From an uncultured Candidatus Saccharibacteria bacterium (GTDB lineage Bacteria > Patescibacteriota > Saccharimonadia > Saccharimonadales > Saccharimonadaceae), in the NCBI GenBank assembly GCA_947304075.1, contig CAMYZY010000030.1, forward strand, positions 1-6,355: 6,355 nt of DNA, given 5' to 3'. This document shows positions 1-5,008 of this stretch, in pieces (within the stretch, counting starts at the first letter, position 1; each line of letters opens with the position of its first letter). The notes below the pieces were generated by a model. The model had not been told where the DNA came from. It did not search any database and saw nothing but the letters and a program-made list of their open reading frames with translations. A program made the translations under genes and the position numbers.

Positions 1-28
1 GCGGGAAACTAGGAAGGTGCCAAATTAT
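1..28 (+). ncRNA. Possible 3' end of a small stable RNA (SRP RNA-like), truncated by the window
   Basis: The first 28 bases run straight into a strong intrinsic terminator. Read as RNA they resemble the 3' strand of the bacterial 4.5S/SRP RNA stem: a GCGGGA block, then a UAG-containing segment, then GGUGCC, compared with GCCGGGA..UAGC..GGCAGGG in E. coli. The strand that would pair with it would contain a UUCCCGC-like block, as the SRP 5' strand does. The GNAR-tetraloop domain that would settle the identity lies outside the window. The alternative is the end of a protein gene, since a TAG occurs at 10-12 in one frame. The identity is a weak inference from pattern memory. Confidence 0.25.
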
Positions 29-65
29 AAAAAGTCCGCCCGAAAGGGTGGACTTTTTGTTTTTC
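29..65 (+). terminator. Strong intrinsic terminator of the upstream transcript
   Basis: A 13-bp stem (29-41 with 46-58, one G-T pair) closes on a GAAA tetraloop and is followed by a T-rich run to about 64. The outer five A-T pairs also give a U-run for transcripts from the other side, so it may work in both directions. It ends whatever gene or RNA lies to the left and insulates the S8-family gene. Its right arm overlaps the likely -35 region of that gene's promoter. Confidence 0.9.
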
Positions 66-77
66 ATGTAATATAAT
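49..77 (+). promoter_or_regulatory. Promoter of the S8-family gene, giving a leaderless mRNA
   Basis: A perfect TATAAT at 72-77 is preceded, with a 17-bp spacer, by a moderate -35 match TGGACT (49-54), which lies in the terminator stem. Six bases separate the -10 box from the ATG at 84, so transcription should start at or within a base or two of the start codon. No Shine-Dalgarno sequence fits in that gap. The box and spacing are seen directly; leaderless initiation is inferred. Confidence 0.7.
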
Positions 78-83
78 GAACTT

Positions 84-1325
84 ATGGTTAGAGTGAGAAG
101 TGTTTTTATATATACAATTATTAGTTTTTTAATGTTTGGAGGAGTTTTATTGGATTTCCAAAGTGCTTCGGCGATTGAGAATGAACGAGAGTTTATGTCT
201 TGGGGGATTGAAGCAATGGGGCTAGATAAAGTTATTTCTGCAGTTGAAGAGAAGGATGATGTGGAGCGATTATTAGTAGCGGTAATAGATACTGGAGTGA
301 ATGAAGCTTTGTTTAGAGACACTTTTCCAGAGAGAACCTTATTAGGTTATTGTGTAGCTGCGTGCCCGGATGGCATGGTTGATAATGTGAACCACGGAAC
401 GCATATAATTAGTACGATTGCGGAAGGGACTCCAAGTAATGTAGATCTTTTGATGATTCGGGTAAGTGAAAATAGAACGTTTACAATAGGAGATTTAAGA
501 ACAGCAATGGATTATGCAGTCAGCCAGGGTGCGGACGTGATTCTAGTAAGTGCGGGAATGAGTCTAGATTTTGAAGATGAAACGACTTTTAATGAGCAGT
601 ACACTTGGGGTGAAATCTATCATATGATATGGGAAGCGATGCAAGAAAAAGTCGATGAAGCGGTTGATGCTGGTGCTATAGTGGTGAGCGTGGCTGGGGA
701 TGATGGAGAAGGCGAAGTGTTTTATCCAGCAAGCTATGATAACGCCATTAGCGTAGGTGCGGTTAGTGAAGGTTTGACGATCGCTGATTTTTCTAATCAT
801 AATGAGTATGTCGATTATGTGGCGCCTGGGATGAGGATCTTGGGGCTAAATGCTTCTTATGGTGCCGAAGGTCAAGAAACTACGATTTTAGATCAAGGTA
901 CTGCGTCGGCTGCGGCACATGTTGTAGCGGCAATCGCAAATATTCTGAGTTTTAATAGTGATTTGACTCTTAATGAAGTAATGAGGCTTTTGAATTCGAA
1001 AGCAGTTGACCTAGGTGAAACTGGTAAGGATGATTATTATGGTAATGGGTTTATTGATTTTTCGGAGGCAGAGTTTTGTACTGAAGAAAGAGAATGCGAT
1101 GAATATGGTGTATTTGCACTGATTCCAGATGAACCAGAAGATGAAACGGATGATGAACCAGAAACGCCAATTCCGGATACTGATAATGGAGATATTAATT
1201 CACCAGATACTGGTTATTTGACTAGGCCAGAAGATGGCGGTGCAACAGTGATTGCACTGGCTGGTTGGCAGACATATATGCTAATTGGCGTGGGACTTTG
1301 GAGCGTTAAAAAATTATATCGTTAA
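84..1325 (+). CDS. Secreted, C-terminally anchored subtilisin-like (S8) protein, probably catalytically dead
   Basis: The 413-residue protein has a signal peptide (basic VRVR start, hydrophobic 7-22, ASA cleavage site ending at residue 30) and a peptidase S8 domain (about 60-327). The Asp motif VAVIDTG (D69) and His motif NHGTH (H104) are intact. The Ser motif that normally reads GTSMAAPHV is GTASAAAHV, so Ala274 replaces the nucleophile, with a Ser one place later. The oxyanion-hole motif AGN is AGD (D206). Losing both argues for a pseudoprotease that binds rather than cleaves, although this is inferred from motifs alone. Cys90/Cys94 and Cys332/Cys338 may form disulfides. An acidic Pro/Glu/Asp linker (348-375), an SPDTG motif (373-377), a hydrophobic segment (about 387-406) and a KKLYR tail suggest anchoring to the surface. 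No propeptide is evident. The ATG is chosen because the -10 box lies just before it. The gene is monocistronic, between two terminators. Confidence 0.88.
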   Translation: MVRVRSVFIYTIISFLMFGGVLLDFQSASAIENEREFMSWGIEAMGLDKVISAVEEKDDVERLLVAVIDTGVNEALFRDTFPERTLLGYCVAACPDGMVDNVNHGTHIISTIAEGTPSNVDLLMIRVSENRTFTIGDLRTAMDYAVSQGADVILVSAGMSLDFEDETTFNEQYTWGEIYHMIWEAMQEKVDEAVDAGAIVVSVAGDDGEGEVFYPASYDNAISVGAVSEGLTIADFSNHNEYVDYVAPGMRILGLNASYGAEGQETTILDQGTASAAAHVVAAIANILSFNSDLTLNEVMRLLNSKAVDLGETGKDDYYGNGFIDFSEAEFCTEERECDEYGVFALIPDEPEDETDDEPETPIPDTDNGDINSPDTGYLTRPEDGGATVIALAGWQTYMLIGVGLWSVKKLYR

Positions 1326-1354
1326 AAAATACCCCCTTAAAGGGGGTATTTTTT
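1324..1354. terminator. Bidirectional terminator between convergent S8-family gene and nusA
   Basis: The stem is near-perfect: six A, TA and five C on the left pair with five G, TA and six T on the right, around a TTAAA loop (or TAA if the T-A pair closes). A-runs on the left and T-runs on the right provide a U-tract in either direction. Its outer bases fall inside both stop codons, the S8-gene TAA (1323-1325) and the nusA TAA (complement of 1353-1355). One hairpin therefore ends both genes, with no spare sequence. Confidence 0.92.
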
Positions 1355-2462
1355 ATTCTTCTTCGGCGGTGTCTTCGAGAGCGGAGAGCAAGGCGTCTTC
1401 GACATTTTGCTTTTTCTTTTTGGCCACTGGTTTAGTGAGCTCAATGTTGATTTCGTAACCGGTGAGTTTAGAAGCTAAGCGAACGTTTTGACCTTGTTTG
1501 CCGATAGCAATCGATTGTTGCTCTGGTGAAACAAAAACTTTGGCTTTTTTGCCGTCGATGTCGACTTTGATGATTTCGGCAGGGCTCAGAGCTTCACGAA
1601 TATATTCAGATGCGTTGTCGCTCCAGTTGATAACGTCGATTTTTTCGTGGTCACCAATTTCGTTCATGACAGCGCCGACGCGAATACCACGTCCGCCAAC
1701 GAAGGTGCCAACTGGGTCAATACCAGGAACGGTAGACATTACGGCGATTTTGGTACGACGACCAGCTTCGCGGGCAATGCCACGGATTTCGACAGTACCA
1801 TTATCAAGCTCAGGGACTTCCTGACGAAAGAGATTTTCGACGAATTCGGCAGAAGCGCGTGACAAAATAAGCTGAGCGCCACGATCGTTTCTCTCGATGT
1901 TTTTGATAAGGACTTTGATACGTTGACCGACAGAGTAGTGGTCGGTATCAATTTGTTCGGAACGAGGCATGATGCCAGACGCACGACCAAGGTCGATGCG
2001 GACGAGTTTTGGCTCGACTCTCGAGACCGTACCGGTAACGATGGCGCCAACTTTGTCTTCAAAGGCAGAGAGAACGGCATCGTTTTCAGCTTCGCGGAGA
2101 CGCTGGATGACGACTTGCTTAGCTGTCTGAGCAGCGACGCGGCCAAATTCGGTAACTTGGTGTTTTTCTTCAACAATGTCGCCAAGTTTGGCATTTTTGC
2201 CAGCTTCTTTTAGTGGAATTTCGGTCGATGGGTTGTAAGCAATTTCATCTTCGATGACTTCGCGGGCAACATAAATTTCAGCTTCGCCGGTTTTGGTATT
2301 CAAGACTGCGCGGACGTTCATGTCGCGATCGCCGTTATCTTTGCGCCAGGCGGCTGCGATGGCTTGCTCGATGACGTTTAAAACTGCTTCTTTTGGTAGA
2401 CCTTTTTCTTCGGCAATAATGTCAACCATGGCGGACATTTGTTTTAAATCTAGGTTTTCCAT
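1353..2462 (-). CDS. nusA: Transcription termination/antitermination factor NusA
   Basis: NusA binds RNA polymerase and nascent RNA, promotes pausing and hairpin-dependent termination, and takes part in antitermination. The 369-residue product is close to the compact Bacillus-type length (about 370) and lacks the C-terminal acidic repeats of E. coli NusA. Domains in order are: the N-terminal polymerase-binding region (1-130, with the conserved IAEEKGLPKEAVLNVIEQAI segment), S1 (about 138-203), KH1 (about 223-280, GxxG loop GGRG 256-259 after DPVGTFVG) and KH2 (about 300-342, loop GKQG 321-324). A Lys-rich then Glu-rich tail follows. The start at 2462 is preferred over an in-frame ATG at 2513, because AGGAG sits 5 bases upstream of 2462 and homology begins there; the extra 17 codons would lie in the inverted repeat. 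The usual neighbours rimP and infB are absent. A hairpin in the leader suggests attenuation. Confidence 0.97.
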   Translation of the reverse strand: MENLDLKQMSAMVDIIAEEKGLPKEAVLNVIEQAIAAAWRKDNGDRDMNVRAVLNTKTGEAEIYVAREVIEDEIAYNPSTEIPLKEAGKNAKLGDIVEEKHQVTEFGRVAAQTAKQVVIQRLREAENDAVLSAFEDKVGAIVTGTVSRVEPKLVRIDLGRASGIMPRSEQIDTDHYSVGQRIKVLIKNIERNDRGAQLILSRASAEFVENLFRQEVPELDNGTVEIRGIAREAGRRTKIAVMSTVPGIDPVGTFVGGRGIRVGAVMNEIGDHEKIDVINWSDNASEYIREALSPAEIIKVDIDGKKAKVFVSPEQQSIAIGKQGQNVRLASKLTGYEINIELTKPVAKKKKQNVEDALLSALEDTAEEE

Positions 2463-2467
2463 TTTTA

Positions 2468-2472
2468 CTCCT
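2468..2472 (-). promoter_or_regulatory. Shine-Dalgarno site that fixes the nusA start
   Basis: On the minus strand AAAGGAG precedes the ATG at 2462 with a 5-base spacer. This is the best ribosome-binding site in the window and selects the 369-residue form of NusA over the longer open frame from 2513, which has no such site. The outer end of the long inverted repeat (2478) is only 6 bases further upstream, so folding of the leader could affect ribosome access. Confidence 0.85.
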
Positions 2473-2477
2473 TTATA

Positions 2478-2654
2478 GTAATTTAATATTAATTCATTCG
2501 CGCTTCGCTGCACGCCAGGAAAGTTTTTGTGAAATTTTTAACGGAAAATTTGCTCGACTCACGGCTGTCTTCACGGTTCGCGAGCCAAATTTTCCTAAAT
2601 TTCATAAAAACTTTCTTGGGTTTGCTCAATGCTCATAAATTAATATTAAATTAC
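2478..2654. repeat. 177-bp imperfect inverted repeat (long hairpin) in the nusA leader
   Basis: The outer arms are a perfect 17-bp AT-rich inverted repeat (2478-2494 with 2638-2654). Inside them is a poorly matched 20/18-base internal loop. Next comes a stem of about 23 pairs (2515-2537 with 2597-2619, two G-T positions). A 5/1-base asymmetric loop follows, then 10 bp (2543-2552 with 2586-2595), a one-base bulge, 4 bp (2553-2556 with 2581-2584) and a 24-base loop. The loop holds two copies of TCACGG (2559-2564, 2571-2576). The element is transcribed as nusA 5' leader and codes for nothing recognisable. It may be a mobile MITE-like or REP-like unit, or a structured leader. No clear target-site duplication was found at its edges. 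Confidence 0.85.
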
Positions 2655-2668
2655 CTACATAATTAACT

Positions 2669-2697
2669 AAAAAACCGCCTCTATCTCAAGAGTCGGT
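2669..2697 (-). terminator. Terminator-like hairpin in the nusA leader (candidate attenuator)
   Basis: Read on the minus strand, ACCG (2697-2694) pairs with CGGT (2677-2674) and CTCT (2692-2689) with AGAG (2682-2679), around a 6-base loop. One mismatch separates the two helices, and a run of six T ends at 2669. This is a short, imperfect intrinsic terminator about 11 bases after the predicted nusA transcription start and over 200 bases before its start codon. A weak hairpin of this type is what NusA is known to stimulate, so autoregulation by premature termination is a reasonable inference. Read on the plus strand there is no T-run, so it does not serve rnj. Confidence 0.6.
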
Positions 2698-2714
2698 CAA
2701 ATCTGTATAGTTTG

Positions 2715-2743
2715 ATTATACCAAATCGGTTGCATTTTGACAA
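2715..2743 (-). promoter_or_regulatory. nusA promoter (extended -10)
   Basis: On the minus strand TATAAT (2720-2715) is preceded by TGG, giving an extended -10 TGGTATAAT (2723-2715). With a 17-bp spacer upstream is TTGTCA (2743-2738), one base from consensus TTGACA. The predicted start is near 2708, giving a leader of about 246 bases before the nusA ATG. It stands back-to-back with the rnj promoter, and their -35 regions interleave. Confidence 0.78.
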
Positions 2744-2758
2744 GTAGTTTGGTATAAT
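2730..2758 (+). promoter_or_regulatory. rnj promoter (extended -10)
   Basis: TGGTATAAT at 2750-2758 is an extended -10 with a perfect hexamer. The element 17 bp upstream is TTGCAT (2730-2735), a poor -35, as is common with extended -10 promoters. Transcription should begin near 2765, leaving a leader of about 32 bases. That leader carries AAAGGA (2786-2791), 5 bases before the rnj ATG. The promoter occupies the same DNA as the upstream half of the nusA promoter. Confidence 0.78.
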
Positions 2759-2796
2759 AGAGCTATCGCTAATTACTTGTAATAAAAAGGAAACTT

Positions 2797-4998
2797 ATGA
2801 ATTTAAAAGAAGAAGAGCGTCGTGCCCGGCTGTTAAAGTCTAGGGCGGAACGATTGCCGGGAATAAAAAAGCAGTTCGAAGAAGCACAAGGGCACAAGAT
2901 TGATGATTTTGAATCAGCGCAAAATCGCAATTTTAACTCAAATTTTGCCCCTGGGGGCAAAGATGCGGAATTAGTGGGTGGTAAGGCTACTTCGAAGCAA
3001 AAGGCCGGAAAAGTGGCAAAAAAAGGCGCTAGCGCTAAAAATGTTACTAAAAAGACCACAAAAAAGGCGGTTTCGCCGGAAAAATCACAGGCAAAACTAG
3101 AAGCAGAACAGAGAAAAGTCAATTTATCCGTATCTGTAAAAAAAGGTGATATGGTACATCATCAGAGAATGCTTTCTCAAGACGTAAATGCTCAGGCAAC
3201 TCAGCATATTATAGGGGTGCCGGTGAATAAATCACGTTATAATGGCTACAATGGTGAGCAAGTAACGAACGCAAAGCTAAAACAGATGCGACCAAATCCA
3301 GATGCAGTGCGGATTATTCCAATTGGTGGTGTGGGCGAGTTTGGTATTGGTAAAAATATGACAATCATAGAGTACAAATCAGAGATGATAGTGGTAGATA
3401 TGGGCGTTTTGTTTGCAGGAGAAGATTATCCAGGGGTGAATTATATGATTCCAGATATAAAGTATCTGGAAGATAATATGCCTAAAGTGAAGGCGATTGT
3501 ATTTACACATGCACACCTTGACCATATCGGAGCGTGTCGGCATTTGCTGCCAAAATTTGGGAATTTGGTACCGATTTATGGGACAGATTTTACGATTGGA
3601 ATGATAAAAAAACAGATGTCGGAGTTAGATGAAGAGCCAGATTTGAATTATCAGGTAGTAGAGCCATTAAAACACGAAAAATATCAGGTTTCGGAGCATT
3701 TTAGTGTGGAATTTATCCATACCTTGCATTCAATTCCAGGGAATGCAGCGATAGTGGTGCGTACGCCAAACGGTTTGATTTATATGTCGGGCGACTGGAG
3801 AGCCGAGACGAAGCCGATGGGAATTCAGACGGACTATGAGAGAATTGATGAAATTGTGAAGAATGAAGGGGTGGATTTGATGATGAACGAGTCAACGAAT
3901 ATTGATTCGCCGGGTAAACATCCGCATTCAGAGTATGACGTAGGTGAAAATTTAGGTAAAGTAATGGATCATTACGCAAATGGTCGGGTGATTATCTCGT
4001 GTTTTTCATCACAGATTCAAAGGATTGAGTTGATTCTAAAAGAAGCGGCAGCTAGGGGGCGTAAGGTGGCATTTTCGGGATTTTCGATGATCAACAACGT
4101 GGAAGTGGCGCTCAGAGCTAAATCAATAAAAGTGCCAAAAGACACGATTGTAAAGATGGAAGATATCGTAAAGTTGCCAGATGAGAAGGCATGTATAGTG
4201 TGCACGGGTTCGCAGGGGGAATTAAATGCGGTACTTAATCGAATGGTAACGGGTGCGCATAAATATATCAAGATTAAATCAACAGATACGATTGTGTTTT
4301 CGTCTAATCCGATTCCGGGTAACGAGCCACATGTAGTGTCGACGGTAGATGGGCTTTTGCGTGAAGGGGCGCAGGTGATTCAGAATGGTAAGACGCATCT
4401 AACCAATATTGGGCCGTTACATCTGTCGGGCCATGCGTACTATGAAGACCATGTGGAATTCGTGACACGACTTCATCCGACCAATTATCTGCCATATCAT
4501 GGTGAGTTTTACATGCTTGAACATAATGCTGAGATGGCAGAAAATGTATTGGGAATTCCGCACGATCGGATTTTGGTATCAGACGATGGTGATATCGTGG
4601 AGCTTTTGCCAGACAAGACGATTCGCAAAGCTGGCAGGATTCATGCTGGCAATAAACTATTTGATGATGCTGACCAACCAGTACACGAGGCGGTGGTAAA
4701 GGACAGAATTCACATTTCAAGAGAAGGGATTTTTGTGATAGTGCTGACTCTGTCTAAAAAGACTGGCCATCTGATGAAAACGCCTGATATTGTATCTAGG
4801 GCATTTATTTATCTAGATAATTCGGAAGAGCTAATTGGGAAAATTCGGCATTATTTGCGTCAAAAAACAGATAAGTCGATATCGACCGACCCAGAGATGA
4901 AGGTGCTAAAGGAAGAGATAAAAGAAGATATTACGCATATTTTGTTTGATGCGACGGGACATACGCCGATTGTAATTCCGGTGATAAATAAAGTTTGA
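2797..4998 (+). CDS. rnj: Ribonuclease J with a long basic N-terminal extension
   Basis: RNase J is a metallo-beta-lactamase/beta-CASP nuclease with 5'-3' exonuclease and endonuclease activity in cytoplasmic mRNA decay and rRNA maturation. The 733-residue product exceeds the family norm (about 555) because a roughly 168-residue, probably disordered head precedes the core. That head is charged at 1-40 and Lys/Ala-rich, histone-tail-like, at 61-108. The core starts at RIIPIGGVGEFGIGKN (172-187). Zinc ligands are visible: HAHLDH (238-243), H311 in HSIPG and D333 in SGDW. Beta-CASP motif A is in NESTN (E365), and motif C is H546 in LSGHA. At motif B the expected His of the SN-x-HR type is Gln408 (SSQIQR). 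TGSQGE, PIPGNE, PYHGEF and the C-terminal domain are all present. A good Shine-Dalgarno site supports the start. The TGA stop overlaps the trxB promoter. Confidence 0.96.
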   Translation: MNLKEEERRARLLKSRAERLPGIKKQFEEAQGHKIDDFESAQNRNFNSNFAPGGKDAELVGGKATSKQKAGKVAKKGASAKNVTKKTTKKAVSPEKSQAKLEAEQRKVNLSVSVKKGDMVHHQRMLSQDVNAQATQHIIGVPVNKSRYNGYNGEQVTNAKLKQMRPNPDAVRIIPIGGVGEFGIGKNMTIIEYKSEMIVVDMGVLFAGEDYPGVNYMIPDIKYLEDNMPKVKAIVFTHAHLDHIGACRHLLPKFGNLVPIYGTDFTIGMIKKQMSELDEEPDLNYQVVEPLKHEKYQVSEHFSVEFIHTLHSIPGNAAIVVRTPNGLIYMSGDWRAETKPMGIQTDYERIDEIVKNEGVDLMMNESTNIDSPGKHPHSEYDVGENLGKVMDHYANGRVIISCFSSQIQRIELILKEAAARGRKVAFSGFSMINNVEVALRAKSIKVPKDTIVKMEDIVKLPDEKACIVCTGSQGELNAVLNRMVTGAHKYIKIKSTDTIVFSSNPIPGNEPHVVSTVDGLLREGAQVIQNGKTHLTNIGPLHLSGHAYYEDHVEFVTRLHPTNYLPYHGEFYMLEHNAEMAENVLGIPHDRILVSDDGDIVELLPDKTIRKAGRIHAGNKLFDDADQPVHEAVVKDRIHISREGIFVIVLTLSKKTGHLMKTPDIVSRAFIYLDNSEELIGKIRHYLRQKTDKSISTDPEMKVLKEEIKEDITHILFDATGHTPIVIPVINKV

Positions 4999-5004
4999 TA
5001 TAAT
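4996..5004 (+). promoter_or_regulatory. Extended -10 promoter of the TrxR-like gene, starting at the rnj stop codon
   Basis: The rnj stop TGA (4996-4998) itself supplies the TG of an extended -10, TGATATAAT, with TATAAT at 4999-5004. There is no good -35. ATG codons follow at 5009 and 5012. The second leaves a 7-base gap, which fits a leaderless start better than the 4-base gap of the first. Transcription from rnj also runs into the gene, since no terminator intervenes. Confidence 0.65.
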
Positions 5005-5008
5005 TATT

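Noticed and set aside
1739..2194. 151-codon minus-strand frame overlapping nusA
   Set aside because: It is an out-of-frame reading of the nusA S1/KH region. The Ser/Leu-rich product has no recognisable motif.
2463..2513. A 17-codon N-terminal extension of NusA from ATG 2513
   Set aside because: It lies in the inverted repeat, lacks a ribosome-binding site and is not NusA-like. The AGGAG site points to 2462.
2478..2654. Insertion sequence or CRISPR remnant in the intergenic palindrome
   Set aside because: There is no transposase frame, no clear target-site duplication and no regularly spaced repeats, so it is described only as an inverted-repeat element.
2705..2721. Small palindrome GTATA-7-TATAC at the nusA -10/start region, a possible operator
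   Set aside because: The arms are only 5 bp and are largely explained by the TATAAT box itself. No regulator gene is nearby.
2737..2742. Perfect TTGACA -35 hexamer upstream of rnj
   Set aside because: Only 10 bp separate it from TATAAT at 2753, too short for a sigma-70 spacer. The reverse-strand TTGTCA in the same bases has the correct 17-bp spacing for nusA.
4304..4720. 138-codon open frame on the minus strand inside rnj
   Set aside because: It is antisense to a highly conserved part of RNase J, with His/Ser/Pro-rich composition typical of a shadow frame and no initiation signals.
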